From positions 1,746,501 through 1,810,500 of the forward strand of contig NZ_CP035952.1 in NCBI RefSeq assembly GCF_004214895.1: a stretch of DNA of 64,000 nucleotides, written 5' to 3'. The notes below the pieces were generated by a model. The model did no database searches. It saw nothing but the letters and a program-made list of their open reading frames with translations, and was not told the origin of the DNA. This document shows, piece after piece, positions 24,195 to 33,427 of the stretch; the stretch's first letter is position 1; each line of letters starts with the position of its first letter. The translations under genes were made by a program, and so were the position numbers. This stretch comes from Pseudomonas tructae. GTDB taxonomy: Bacteria; Pseudomonadota; Gammaproteobacteria; Pseudomonadales; Pseudomonadaceae.

Positions 24195-24197
24195 GCA

Positions 24198-24236
24198 AGC
24201 CCCCTGAGTGTAAGCCCAGGGGGCTTTTTAGTTTTT
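24198..24236 (+). terminator. Rho-independent terminator closing the cluster
   Basis: Arms AGCCCCCTG (24198-24206) and CAGGGGGCT (24217-24225) with a 10-base loop are followed by TTTTTAGTTTTT. It lies just after the last MFS gene and sets the right limit of the biosynthetic block. Confidence 0.9.
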
Positions 24237-24314
24237 GCCTATCAGACAATCCTTATCTATTTTCCAGGCTGGTCGATACTCAAGGTAATTCACCCTTACC
24301 CAAGGAGTATCAGC

Positions 24315-24689
24315 ATGAACGGCAAATCTGTTGCTAGCGCTGCAGGGTTGTTGGTTTTCAGTGGGGCCTGCCTGGCCGCGACGCCGGTGGCGCAAGGGGT
24401 GATTACCTTCACCGGCAGTATTGTCGAGGCGCCCTGCATGGCATCAGAGCGCTCCGGAGTGCTCAGCCTCGATGATTGCCCGGCGCAAATGCGCGGGACC
24501 CGGGTCGATCTGCACAGGGTTGAGCCGCAGGCGTCGGTGAGTGCCCCCGATCTTGCGCCGGTCAACGTCAAGCTGGTCGCCGACAGCGGCACGGCGGGGC
24601 GTTATTACCATCAGCGCTATGCGCTGATGGATGCTTCGGGCAAGCCCATTACCCGTGGCACCTTTCTGGTTACCTTGACCACGCCATAG
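24315..24689 (+). CDS. Small secreted protein, type 1 fimbrial-like
   Basis: A 124-residue protein with signal peptide MNGKSVASAAGLLVFSGACL cut after ALA-type residues. The mature start GVITFTGSIVEAPC, with a second Cys in LDDCPAQ about 30 residues on, resembles the first strand and disulfide of type 1 pilins and related spore-coat-U-like adhesins. There is no chaperone or usher beside it. AAGGAG precedes the ATG. It is monocistronic. Confidence 0.7.
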   Translation: MNGKSVASAAGLLVFSGACLAATPVAQGVITFTGSIVEAPCMASERSGVLSLDDCPAQMRGTRVDLHRVEPQASVSAPDLAPVNVKLVADSGTAGRYYHQRYALMDASGKPITRGTFLVTLTTP

Positions 24690-24877
24690 GCTGCTCTACA
24701 CGCGCTTGGATTTTCAAACGCCAACTGGTAGCGTGCAGCACCTCGCTGCATTGCCCGATCCCTGCCGCCATCGTTGCTGGTCAAAAGCCGACGTGCGCGG
24801 GTACCCGCTGCCTCATTCAAGAGCGCTGGCGCAGGTAGCATCGGGCGATGCACAGTCATTCGCAAAGGGAGTTCACA

Positions 24878-27205
24878 ATGACGCAAAACAGCACTGTGCT
24901 GTCTGGTATTGAGCTGGACCAATTCATGGACCGTGTCGAGGTCGAGCACCAGGAACACGGTGATGAGTACCTGTTGGCGCAGTTGCGCGCCCAGCCGCTC
25001 AAGGCAGCCTCGCTGGAGTCGATTGACCGCTTGCACGTGCTCTGGGTCAACGCCGGTGACGCCGACGCGTCCAGGGCGGTACTGGCCGAAGACGGCCAGG
25101 CGCTGCTCGATGCTGCGTCTGAGGACGCGCGTAACGAGCTCAAGCTCAACCTGCTGGTTTACCAGCTGCGGCTGGACAACTACCTCAAAGACGAGCAAGG
25201 CCTTTTGCAGGCGCTCGACGCCCTGCAGCAACTGAGCAACGAGCGGCTGCACTTCGACATCGAGCAATACCGGCGCTACCGCATTTTCGACGATCTGCAG
25301 CACGCCCCCCTCGAGGTGGCGCTCAAGGCCATCGAAGTGCGCCACACCCTCGCCCTGATCAACCCTGAGCGCCAAGCCCTGCGGGCTTGGGATGATGCTG
25401 ATCAGTACCGGCGCCGGGCTCAGGTTCTGGCGGCTCACGAGCGTGACGAAGACGCTCGCGAAGCTGCGCTCAGTGCCGTTGCCGCCCTGCGTACTGCTGG
25501 CCCCGATCAGGACGTCGATCGTGACGACTGGCTATGGTTGGGGGGTGCGCTGATCGAGATCGTGCCGCTGCGTCTGGCGATGTTCGAGCAGCCTGTGGTG
25601 CGGGCGATCGCCGAGTTGTCGTTGCCCCGGCGCCGCGAGTGGGAGGTGCGTCTGGCACGCTTGGCTGCCCGGTCGCTCAAAGCCCAGGGCGACTTGCCCG
25701 GAGCCCTGAAGATCTGTGAAGTGGCAAGCCGCAGCCTGGATTCGGATGGCGCCGACAACTTTATTGAATTTGAACTGCCCTGGCTGCTCGAGAGCGGGCG
25801 GATCGATGAGGCCGGGCAGCGGGCCTTCATGGACGTCTATGAAATGCTCGAGCAGATGTGGTCGGGCACCCCATTCTGGATTCATGACCGCTTGCTTGAA
25901 GCTGAGGACCAATCGGTATGGTGGCCACTGTGCGTGATGCGCGCCTGTGACAATGCCGCGCTGCTGGAGCGTTTCGTTGCCTGCCTGCCCGAGCGCAGCG
26001 AGTCGACCCCGCAGTTGAGCCCGTTACTTGAAGCGCTGCATGCTGCCAGGGACAACCCCGAACTGCGCGACACCCTGTTTGACCAGGCCCGCGAAGAGGC
26101 TCAGCGCCGTGGACCGAATCACCCGTGGATCAACCGCCTGGTTGCGGTGCGAGAGGGCAATGCCGGGCTGATCGACGCCAAGACCGAGCTGGCCATGTTG
26201 CAGGACGCGGTAAAAACGGGCGGCCTGCAGGATCGCCGCAGTGCTTACAGTGTGTTCTGCGCTCACGTCAAAGCCTGCGGCATTCTCGATGCCCTCAAGC
26301 AGCCTATGCCGCAACTGGCCAGTGGCATGTACTGCTACGAGTACGCCGGGTATATCGAAGATCAGGTGGAAGAGCAGGTCAAAAGCCTCGATCAGGCCGC
26401 TACGGATGAAGCTTGGTCGCTGCTGCGCTTCCAGCAGAGGGCGGCCTACGAACAAGGCCGGGCACAGATGGAGCGGTGCTTTGCCAGTGGTACCGGGCAC
26501 CGGTATGACGGCTGCGCCCACCTCTACTCGATGCTGTGCAACAACCTGGCAATCAACTACCGCTGCTACAACGACCAGCAGATGTATGATCAGGCCCTTG
26601 AGCTGCACGTCAGTGGCATCGCCGCCAGTCCGTTCGCCGAACATTATCACGGCGTGCTCAGTGCGCGTATCTGCCAGAAGGACTACCCCGGTATCGCTGA
26701 AGCAGCAGAGCAGCTCTGGCACTACTCGGCCGATTACGGCTACAGCCGCCACGATCCGGAAGACTACCTGCTGGACGTCACCCACGCCCTGTACCGCCTG
26801 GATCGCGACCGTGACATGCTGATCTGGTTGGAGCGCATCCTCAAGTGGCAGCACGAGCAGGGCGTCAGCGACAAGGAGCTGGAGTACTCGCCGTTGTTCT
26901 GCCGGCTGAAAGTCGCCATGTACCTGGCTTACACCCTGCCAGAGCCGGCGACCGGCCTGTGGCAGCGTTACGCATCGCAAGTCAACGAAAGGGACGAGAG
27001 TTCGCTGCTCGGGTGCGCCGGTGATGTGCTCAAGGCCTTGGGGCGCAAGGAAGAAGCCTTGGCTTACTATCAGCGCGCTATCTTGCGTAGCAATCCGGAT
27101 ATTGCCGTCGACCAGCGCAACAATGTTGTGTTCCACGAAATGATCGCCGAGCTGCAGGCACCGCAAAAGCCGGCGACCAAGGCCTGGTGGCAGATATGGA
27201 AGTGA
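24878..27205 (+). CDS. Large helical repeat (TPR-like) protein of unknown function
   Basis: A 775-residue, Leu/Ala/Glu/Arg-rich protein made almost wholly of amphipathic helices. Near the C-terminus a TPR-like unit is visible (GDVLKALGRKEEALAYYQRA). No signal peptide or membrane segment is present. The ATG at 24878 has AAGGGAG at good spacing; an in-frame ATG at 24848 is less likely. Its 3' end overlaps the PcfJ-domain gene, so the two are translationally coupled and their products probably act together. No enzyme motif is apparent. Confidence 0.8.
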   Translation: MTQNSTVLSGIELDQFMDRVEVEHQEHGDEYLLAQLRAQPLKAASLESIDRLHVLWVNAGDADASRAVLAEDGQALLDAASEDARNELKLNLLVYQLRLDNYLKDEQGLLQALDALQQLSNERLHFDIEQYRRYRIFDDLQHAPLEVALKAIEVRHTLALINPERQALRAWDDADQYRRRAQVLAAHERDEDAREAALSAVAALRTAGPDQDVDRDDWLWLGGALIEIVPLRLAMFEQPVVRAIAELSLPRRREWEVRLARLAARSLKAQGDLPGALKICEVASRSLDSDGADNFIEFELPWLLESGRIDEAGQRAFMDVYEMLEQMWSGTPFWIHDRLLEAEDQSVWWPLCVMRACDNAALLERFVACLPERSESTPQLSPLLEALHAARDNPELRDTLFDQAREEAQRRGPNHPWINRLVAVREGNAGLIDAKTELAMLQDAVKTGGLQDRRSAYSVFCAHVKACGILDALKQPMPQLASGMYCYEYAGYIEDQVEEQVKSLDQAATDEAWSLLRFQQRAAYEQGRAQMERCFASGTGHRYDGCAHLYSMLCNNLAINYRCYNDQQMYDQALELHVSGIAASPFAEHYHGVLSARICQKDYPGIAEAAEQLWHYSADYGYSRHDPEDYLLDVTHALYRLDRDRDMLIWLERILKWQHEQGVSDKELEYSPLFCRLKVAMYLAYTLPEPATGLWQRYASQVNERDESSLLGCAGDVLKALGRKEEALAYYQRAILRSNPDIAVDQRNNVVFHEMIAELQAPQKPATKAWWQIWK

Positions 27206-28416
27206 CACCGCAGCAGCGTCAGTCTGGCTACGCCCCGCGCAATGCGCTCAATGCCGAGGAACTCAAGCTCGGTATTGCCGCGCGCAGCAAGGCTCGCGGT
27301 GATGCGCCAGAGGTGAGTAAATGGTTGCTCAACCATTTCTACCGCCATCTGGTTGGCAACTTCGAGCCGGCGCGGCGGATCTTGACCCTCGAGCAAGCGC
27401 TCGAGGTGTTGGGCGGCGAGCCGCCGTCCTGGGTGGCCAAGCATTTGAGCGACGTCGGTAAAACGTCGCAACAGGTGCTGGTACCCCTGGTGTGGGTCGA
27501 CCCGCAGCAGGCGCCATTGCTGGCCCAGGAGGCCTTGCTGGTGGAGTTTCTCACCTCGCGCCAGGGCACTGCGCTGGCCGGCAAGCTTGACCGGATCAAC
27601 TGCCCGCAGGCACTGGCATTGTGGCACAAGGAACACGCGCAGATGGCCGCGCGGGTGGAGCAGGGCTGGCGTCAGAGCCAGCCCGAGGCCTTGGCCACGG
27701 TGCTGACCGGCAGTGAGCACGTGCTGCATGAGCTACGCCCCGATAGCACCTTGCTGCGCGCCGAGATGGCCTTTGAAAGCTATGTGATGCGCCACTGCCT
27801 GGGCCAGTTCGCCGATCGCCGCGCCCTGACTGGTGGCTATGGCGAGCGTTACGCCGAGGCGGTGGAGCAGCGGCGCATGCGCGTGTTCAGTTTTCGCGAC
27901 AGCCAGGGGCAGCCGCACATCACCATTAGCCTGATCGTCCAGGCCGATGGCAGCCTGACTGTCGAGCAGGTCAAGGGCAAGCAGAACCGTCCGCCGATCG
28001 AGCGCTACTACCAAGAGCTGCTGCAGTGTTTGAATGCCCTGGGCACCGACCAGCAGACGCCTGCTGACTGTATCGCCATCGGCATCGTGCGCACCGAAGC
28101 AGGTTGGCTGCTCATCGAAGAGGTCAGCGACCCTGCCGCCCAGACCCGTCTGGTGGCCCGCTATCCGCAGTTGTACGAGCGTCTTGAGGCGCCTTCGGCC
28201 ATGGTCGAGTGGCTGGTGGCCGGGCGTCAGCCGCAGCAGTTCTTGCAGGTTGCCCCGCAGGCAGTGTCGGTCAAATACGCCACCCGGCATATCTTCAGCA
28301 AGCGCCTTGAGCGCTTGCCCGATGATCCGCTGTACCTCACCGAAGGCGTGCCATGGCCAGACATGGCCCCGCCCCAGGCCGAGGAAATCCAGGCCTGGCA
28401 AGCCCGGGCAAGGTAA
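27196..28416 (+). CDS. PcfJ-domain protein
   Basis: About 406 residues. The region VMRHCLGQFADRRALTGGYG, followed by RVFSFRDSQGQPHITISLIV and VEQVKGKQNRPPI, is the PcfJ-like pattern (MxHCVxxY...FSxR...P..TxE......QxxGxxN). PcfJ is named from conjugative plasmids, but chromosomal pseudomonad copies such as this one have no known role. The start is ATG 27196 (GTG 27187 is in frame), inside the upstream gene's end. The DUF1266 gene follows 10 bp later. Confidence 0.75.
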   Translation: MEVTPQQRQSGYAPRNALNAEELKLGIAARSKARGDAPEVSKWLLNHFYRHLVGNFEPARRILTLEQALEVLGGEPPSWVAKHLSDVGKTSQQVLVPLVWVDPQQAPLLAQEALLVEFLTSRQGTALAGKLDRINCPQALALWHKEHAQMAARVEQGWRQSQPEALATVLTGSEHVLHELRPDSTLLRAEMAFESYVMRHCLGQFADRRALTGGYGERYAEAVEQRRMRVFSFRDSQGQPHITISLIVQADGSLTVEQVKGKQNRPPIERYYQELLQCLNALGTDQQTPADCIAIGIVRTEAGWLLIEEVSDPAAQTRLVARYPQLYERLEAPSAMVEWLVAGRQPQQFLQVAPQAVSVKYATRHIFSKRLERLPDDPLYLTEGVPWPDMAPPQAEEIQAWQARAR

Positions 28417-28426
28417 GGAGAACCGC

Positions 28427-29086
28427 ATGTTTTTGCTTTTCGCGGCTGTTGTTTCAGCCTGGTTGTTGTGGCGTGCGTTCCGCCCGCGCGGGGCTGGGCC
28501 GCTGTTCAGCCAGCGCAAGCACTGGTCGTTGCTGCTGGCCAAGCCCATGGCCGATGCCATGGAGGTCGAGGGTTTCTACAAACCGGAGTGTACCTATTTT
28601 ACCGATCAGGCCAAAGTGACTGTGCGCACAGCCTTGCTGCACCAGGCCGGGATTCGCAGCGACGCCGACGATGGCGCGGTGCGTGCGCACTTCAGTGCTA
28701 CCCTCGAACAGCAATGGTTCGGCCTTGATCTGCAAGGCCTGACAGCCAGTGACGAGCCGCGCGCGGCCATGGCCTTTGCCTGTGCGCGGGTAGCATTTTT
28801 GTTGCGTTGTGCGCTATTGATGGAGTGGCTCGAACCCGAACAGGCATGGCGCGTGTTGCTGCTCAATGCCCAGCGTGCCCAGGATTGCTTCGACGGCTGG
28901 GAGGATTACGGCCGGGCCCTGCAGCAGGGGCGCGCGCAGTGGGTTGCGGCGTTTCGTGTCGACTCGCTGGGCGAAGTCTTCACCGACCAGCATCTGGGCC
29001 GGTTGCTGCAACCCGGTAGCGGCGCCTGGGCTGATATCCCCTGGCATACGCCTGCGGCGTTGAGCCCGGCGCTGGCGGGGGCATGA
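28427..29086 (+). CDS. DUF1266 protein with N-terminal membrane anchor
   Basis: A 219-residue protein. A single hydrophobic anchor (MFLLFAAVVSAWLLWRAF) precedes a soluble domain with AMAFACARVAFLLRCAL and ILLNAQ-like segments and GWEDYGRALQQGR, which I associate with DUF1266. AAGGAGAACCGC is a strong ribosome site. It is the third gene of a tight three-gene unit with the TPR-like and PcfJ proteins. Molecular function unknown. Confidence 0.75.
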   Translation: MFLLFAAVVSAWLLWRAFRPRGAGPLFSQRKHWSLLLAKPMADAMEVEGFYKPECTYFTDQAKVTVRTALLHQAGIRSDADDGAVRAHFSATLEQQWFGLDLQGLTASDEPRAAMAFACARVAFLLRCALLMEWLEPEQAWRVLLLNAQRAQDCFDGWEDYGRALQQGRAQWVAAFRVDSLGEVFTDQHLGRLLQPGSGAWADIPWHTPAALSPALAGA

Positions 29087-29117
29087 GCGCAATGTCCAGC
29101 CCGAGACACCTGATCAC

Positions 29118-29228
29118 ATGTCGGCGAAAGAACTGTCCGGTGAGCGTTTGTACCCGCTATTGAGTGACTTGCCTTATGCCGAAAAGCAAAAGCTGCTGCG
29201 CGAACGTGGGATGCATCTGCGGGAATGA
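29118..29228 (+). CDS. Small 36-residue protein, tentative
   Basis: ATG at 29118 opens MSAKELSGERLYPLLSDLPY and ends ERGMHLRE at TGA 29226. It is hydrophilic and helical. It sits 31 bp after the DUF1266 gene and just before a REP pair, so it could be the last gene of that unit. There is no recognised family and only a weak ribosome site, hence low confidence. Confidence 0.4.
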   Translation: MSAKELSGERLYPLLSDLPYAEKQKLLRERGMHLRE

Positions 29229-29229
29229 A

Positions 29230-29326
29230 GCTCCTGTAGGTAGGAGCGAGCTTGCCTCGCGATGCGATGTGGCAGGTAGATCGCAATCGCGGGGCAAGTC
29301 GGGTCGCCGCATCGCCGCTCCCACCA
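29230..29326. repeat. Degenerate REP pair
   Basis: Two opposed REP-like units (GTAGGAGCGAGCTTGCCTCG and GCGGGGCAAGTCGGGTCGCC) between convergent genes. Both depart from the consensus more than the pairs at 38740, 47515 and 53033. Confidence 0.7.
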
Positions 29327-29329
29327 AGG

Positions 29330-29557
29330 CTAACTCTTCACGTGGGCGACGATTTCGTCCTTGATCTTCAGGCGTTCCTTGCGCAGCCGGGTGACCGTGT
29401 CGTCGGCGGCGCTACTGTTCTCGGCATCAACGACTTCGGCGTCTTTGCGGTTGTATTCCTCATGCAGCTGACTCAGCCGCGGGTCGCTTTTCTTCTTCTC
29501 GATGAACTGCTCCTTGGTCAGATTCAGGTCTGCGAGCAAATCGTGCTTGACCGGCAT
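29330..29557 (-). CDS. YdcH/DUF465 family small protein
   Basis: A 75-residue, highly charged helical protein: MPVKHDLLADLNLTKEQFIE leads into a long coiled-coil-like part ending RLRKERLKIKDEIVAHVKS. The DPRLSQLHEEYNRKD and LRKERLKIKDE elements are the DUF465 signature. Function is not established. Complete, with an ATG at 29557. Confidence 0.88.
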   Translation of the reverse strand: MPVKHDLLADLNLTKEQFIEKKKSDPRLSQLHEEYNRKDAEVVDAENSSAADDTVTRLRKERLKIKDEIVAHVKS

Positions 29558-29678
29558 TTCTTCACCTCTGCGGGGGTTGTGGGGTAGAAGTCATGAACTT
29601 AGAGGATAGTCGTGTTTGCCGGGTTTCGGGGTTGGGGTAGTCTGTTGCAACATTTGCCCTGCCAAGGACTTCCGTGCA

Positions 29679-30041
29679 ATGCCTCATCTTCATGTGGAAT
29701 ACAGTGACAACCTGAAAAACCTCGATGTCGACCGTCTGCTGCTGCGACTGAACCATGCCCTGGCCGGCAGCGGCCAGTTCGAAGAGCTGGACATCAAGAG
29801 CCGTGCCGTGGCGCTGGCCAGCTTTCGCGTTGGCGTGGCATCGGTTGCGCGCGCGTTCGCCCACATCAAGCTGGCGCTCCTCGGCGGCCGTTCGGCCGAG
29901 ATCAAACGCCAGCTGTCCGCCAGCCTGCTGGAGGTACTCAAGGAGGCCGTGCCGAGCACGCCGGGGCTGGACATCCAGCTGTGCGTCGAGGTGATCGATA
30001 TTGATCGCGATTCCTATTCAAAGGCTCACCTGCCGACTTAA
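29679..30041 (+). CDS. 5-carboxymethyl-2-hydroxymuconate delta-isomerase family (HpcD-like)
   Basis: A 120-residue member of the tautomerase superfamily. After the initiator Met the mature N-terminal Pro (MPHLHVEYSDNL) is the expected catalytic base. CHMI isomerises an intermediate of homoprotocatechuate degradation, but this copy is not in an hpc operon, so its substrate is uncertain. Length agrees with the family. A terminator follows at 30084. Confidence 0.85.
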   Translation: MPHLHVEYSDNLKNLDVDRLLLRLNHALAGSGQFEELDIKSRAVALASFRVGVASVARAFAHIKLALLGGRSAEIKRQLSASLLEVLKEAVPSTPGLDIQLCVEVIDIDRDSYSKAHLPT

Positions 30042-30083
30042 ACACGCTTCTGGCTGAACAAACGCTGAACGTGATGATTAAAT

Positions 30084-30116
30084 AGACGCCAGCCGACTAT
30101 TTGTTGGCGTCTTTTT
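30084..30116 (+). terminator. Rho-independent terminator
   Basis: Arms AGACGCCA (30084-30091) and TGGCGTCT (30105-30112) followed by Ts, 43 bp after the isomerase gene. Confidence 0.8.
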
Positions 30117-30210
30117 CACAAAAAAATGATGAGCTGCTTCTTAAAGTTCGGGCTGTTTCCAGGTAGTGCCGCAACGGTACTGTTCCCGACGTTTAAATAA
30201 GCGGATCGTC

Positions 30211-31845
30211 ATGTTCAAGGTCAAACCCCTGCGGGCCGAATGGGTCACGTTGATTGCCAGCCTGTACCTCTTGATCGGCTTCAACTCATTGTTGTGGCAA
30301 CACCTGGCGTCGGTACTTGCGGCGGATGGCCATGGCCTGTTGCTGCGCGTCGCCTTTGGTTTGATGATCCTGTGTGCGTTCAACCTGGTACTGACCCTGC
30401 TGGCCTTCAGGCGGCTGTTCAAGCCGCTGCTGATCACGTTGTTCATGGTCAGCGCGGCGGTGGCTTACTTCATGAGCCAGTACGGTGTGATGATTGACGT
30501 TGGCATGCTTCGCAATGCGATGGAAACCAATGCCACGGAAGTGCGCGATCTGCTCTCGATTAAACTTTTTTTATACATAGCAGTGTTAGGTGTGTTGCCT
30601 TCTTTGCTGTTGTATAAAACGCCGATTCTGTACCGTGACTGGCTCCGCGAGTTATTCGGAAAGTTACTCGTCAGTGTAGCCTGCGTTGTCGTGCTGGGTG
30701 CCGTTGCGCTGATGAACTACCAGGGCCTGGCCTCGCTGTTTCGCAATCACCATGAAATCCGTCTGATGCTGGTACCCAGCAACTTTGTTGGTGCCTCTCT
30801 GGGTTATGTGGGGGAGCGGGTCGGCAGCGCCGCCAAGCCGTTTCGCAAGATCGGCGAGGATGCGAAGCTCGACATCGCCTGGCAGCAACGTACGCGCAAG
30901 TCGCTGACGGTGCTGGTGGTGGGCGAAAGTGCCCGGGCGCCGAACTTCGGGGTACTGGGCTACGGGCGTGATACCACGCCGCAACTGAGCCAGGAAAAGG
31001 GCCTGATCGCCTTCACCGACGTGCAGTCGTGTGGTACCGAAACCGCCGTGTCGGTGCCTTGCATGTTCTCCGGCTTCACCCGCAAGGATTACGACGCCAG
31101 CACCGCGAAAAACCAGGAGAGCCTGCTCGATGTGCTGCAGCGGGCCGGGCTGGCGGTGCGCTGGCGCGACAATCAGTCTGGTTGCAAGGGCACGTGCGAT
31201 CGGGTGCTGTTCGAAGACGTCAGCAACCTCAAGGACCCGGCCCTGTGCGCTGATGACGAATGCCGCGACGAGATCCTGCTCAAGGGCCTGGACAGCTTCA
31301 TCGACAACCTGCAACAGGACACCGTGCTGGTGCTGCATCAGATGGGCAGCCATGGCCCGGACTACTACAAGCGCTACCCGCAGCAATACGAGCGTTTCAC
31401 CCCGGTGTGCCGCAGCAATGCCCTGAACCAGTGCAGCCAGGACAGTATCGTCAATGCCTACGACAACACCCTAGTGTACACCGACCATGTCCTGGCTTCA
31501 CTTATCGATATTCTGCGCAGCAAGCAGGACAAGGTCGACACCGCCATGCTGTACCTGTCCGACCATGGCGAATCTCTGGGCGAGTACAACCTGTTCCTGC
31601 ACGGCACGCCCTATATGCTGGCGCCGGAGCAGCAGAAGCACGTGCCGTTGCTGGCGTGGTTTTCCGACAGCTACAAGGCCAGCTTCGGCGTTGATAGCGA
31701 CTGCCTGCAGAAGAATCGCAACCAGCCGCTGAGCCAGGACAACCTGTTTCACTCCATGCTCGGCCTGCTGCAGGTGCATACCGCCCTGTACAAACCGCAG
31801 CTGGACCTGTTCGCCAGCTGCCGACCGATGCTTGCTGCGCACTGA
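30211..31845 (+). CDS. eptA: Phosphoethanolamine transferase, EptA type
   Basis: A 544-residue inner-membrane enzyme that adds phosphoethanolamine to lipid A phosphates, which lowers polymyxin binding. Five hydrophobic segments fill the first 170 residues. The periplasmic sulfatase-like domain shows VVGESARAPNFGVLGYGRDT with the metal Glu, CGTETAVSVPCMFSG with the nucleophilic Thr (T278), and YLSDHGESLGEYNLFLHGTP with metal Asp/His, plus paired cysteines. Length is normal. The upstream AT-rich region may carry a two-component operator, but I cannot assign one. EptA versus other Ept paralogues is judged by overall layout. Confidence 0.88.
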   Translation: MFKVKPLRAEWVTLIASLYLLIGFNSLLWQHLASVLAADGHGLLLRVAFGLMILCAFNLVLTLLAFRRLFKPLLITLFMVSAAVAYFMSQYGVMIDVGMLRNAMETNATEVRDLLSIKLFLYIAVLGVLPSLLLYKTPILYRDWLRELFGKLLVSVACVVVLGAVALMNYQGLASLFRNHHEIRLMLVPSNFVGASLGYVGERVGSAAKPFRKIGEDAKLDIAWQQRTRKSLTVLVVGESARAPNFGVLGYGRDTTPQLSQEKGLIAFTDVQSCGTETAVSVPCMFSGFTRKDYDASTAKNQESLLDVLQRAGLAVRWRDNQSGCKGTCDRVLFEDVSNLKDPALCADDECRDEILLKGLDSFIDNLQQDTVLVLHQMGSHGPDYYKRYPQQYERFTPVCRSNALNQCSQDSIVNAYDNTLVYTDHVLASLIDILRSKQDKVDTAMLYLSDHGESLGEYNLFLHGTPYMLAPEQQKHVPLLAWFSDSYKASFGVDSDCLQKNRNQPLSQDNLFHSMLGLLQVHTALYKPQLDLFASCRPMLAAH

Positions 31846-31944
31846 TCACACCTGCAGCCACGGCGCCAGGGATAGCGGTCGAGTGGTTTCCCGACGATGG
31901 CCTGCGCCGTATATACTGCGCGCCATTGTTTGTGGGAGAGCCTT

Positions 31945-33078
31945 GTGGCCATCGAAATACACTGGATTTGCGACGATAGCAGCCTGGCCGAACACTGCCT
32001 GCAGTGGCGCAAGCTGCCATTCGTGGCAGTCGACACCGAGTTCATGCGGGTTGATACCTTCTATCCGATTGCCGGGTTGATCCAGGTCGGCGACGGGGTG
32101 CGTGCCTTCTTGATCGATCCTTTGCGCATTAGCAACTGGCAGCCACTGGCCGAACTGCTTGAAGACACCCAAGTGATCAAGGTGTTGCACGCCTGCAGCG
32201 AAGACCTCGAGGTGCTTTCGCGCTTGACCGGCAGCCTGCCGGCACCGTTGTTCGACACGCAACTGGCCGCCGGCTACCTCAACCTCGGTTTCTCCATGGG
32301 CTATTCGCGCCTGGTCCAGGAAGTGCTCGGTATCGACCTGCCCAAGGGTGAAACCCGCTCTGACTGGTTGCAACGCCCGCTGTCGGAAACTCAAGTCAGC
32401 TACGCTGCCGAAGACGCCGTGCACCTGGCCGAACTCTATGAGCGCCTGCGTCCGCAGTTGTCGGACGACAAAAACGCCTGGGTGCTCGAAGACGGTGCCG
32501 AGCTGGTCGCCCAACTGCGCCGCGAAACCGATCCGTACGAACTGTATCGCGAGGCCAAGCTGGCCTGGAAACTGTCGCGTGCGCAATTGGCAGTTCTGCG
32601 CGAACTGTGCGCCTGGCGCGAACGCGAAGCCCGCGCCCGCGACCTGCCACGCAACCGCATCGTCCGTGAAAACGCCTTGTGGCCCATGGCCCGCACCCAG
32701 CCGGACTCGTTGTCGGCGCTGGCCAAAATCGAAGACATGCACCCGCGTACCATTCGCCAGGACGGTGAGTTCCTGCTCGGCCTGATCAAGCAGGCCGCCA
32801 GCCTGCCAGCCGATCAATGGCCGCCAGCGGTGCCCGAGCCACTGCCGATCGAAGCGGCGGCGCTGCTCAAGCAACTGCGCGCCATCGGCCAGGCCGAGGG
32901 CGAGCGCCAGAACATCGCCCCCGAGCTGATGCTGCGCAAGAAGACCCTGGAACTGCTGCTCAAGAGCGGCTACCCCAACGGGCCCTATCAACTCCCCGAA
33001 TCGCTGCGCGGCTGGCGCCGTGAGCGCATGGGGCAGGCGCTGCTCGATTGCCTGGCGGGCGCCGGAGAACAACCATGA
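31945..33078 (+). CDS. rnd: Ribonuclease D
   Basis: A 377-residue 3'-5' exonuclease that trims tRNA precursors. The DEDDy motifs are visible: [10 protein letters not shown] (Exo I), [10 protein letters not shown] (Exo II) and [13 protein letters not shown] (Exo III). One HRDC domain lies around residues 210-290 and a second helical domain at the end. The start is a GTG at 31945 with GTGGGAGAG upstream. The stop overlaps the ycgL start. Confidence 0.95.
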   Translation: MAIEIHWICDDSSLAEHCLQWRKLPFVAVDTEFMRVDTFYPIAGLIQVGDGVRAFLIDPLRISNWQPLAELLEDTQVIKVLHACSEDLEVLSRLTGSLPAPLFDTQLAAGYLNLGFSMGYSRLVQEVLGIDLPKGETRSDWLQRPLSETQVSYAAEDAVHLAELYERLRPQLSDDKNAWVLEDGAELVAQLRRETDPYELYREAKLAWKLSRAQLAVLRELCAWREREARARDLPRNRIVRENALWPMARTQPDSLSALAKIEDMHPRTIRQDGEFLLGLIKQAASLPADQWPPAVPEPLPIEAAALLKQLRAIGQAEGERQNIAPELMLRKKTLELLLKSGYPNGPYQLPESLRGWRRERMGQALLDCLAGAGEQP

Positions 33079-33368
33079 AACGTATCTGCTCGATCTACAA
33101 GAGCCCGCGCAAGAACGAAATGTACCTCTATGTGCTCAAGGCCGACGGCCTGGAACGCGTACCTGAAGCGTTGCTGCCGTTCTTCGGCAAGCCCGTGCAC
33201 GCCTTCGACCTGGTGCTCACCCCGGAACGCCAGCTGGCCCGCGAGGATATCGCCAAGGTCCTGGCAAACCTTGAGCAGCAGGGCTATCACCTGCAGATGC
33301 CACCCGCCGAAGACGAGTACATCGAGCACCTGCCCGAAGAGCTGCTGCGTCGCAACGACCCGATCTGA
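33075..33368 (+). CDS. YcgL-domain protein
   Basis: A 97-residue protein beginning [20 protein letters not shown], the YcgL family pattern, with conserved [13 protein letters not shown] and LLRRNDPI end. Its function is not established. The ATG overlaps the rnd stop (ATGA), the conserved rnd–ycgL pair of gammaproteobacteria. Confidence 0.93.
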   Translation: MKRICSIYKSPRKNEMYLYVLKADGLERVPEALLPFFGKPVHAFDLVLTPERQLAREDIAKVLANLEQQGYHLQMPPAEDEYIEHLPEELLRRNDPI

Positions 33369-33427
33369 CCTCCCTTTTGTTGTAGTGCCGCCAGCCCTGG
33401 CGGCCTTCGCTGTTACCCAAGGTTGCT

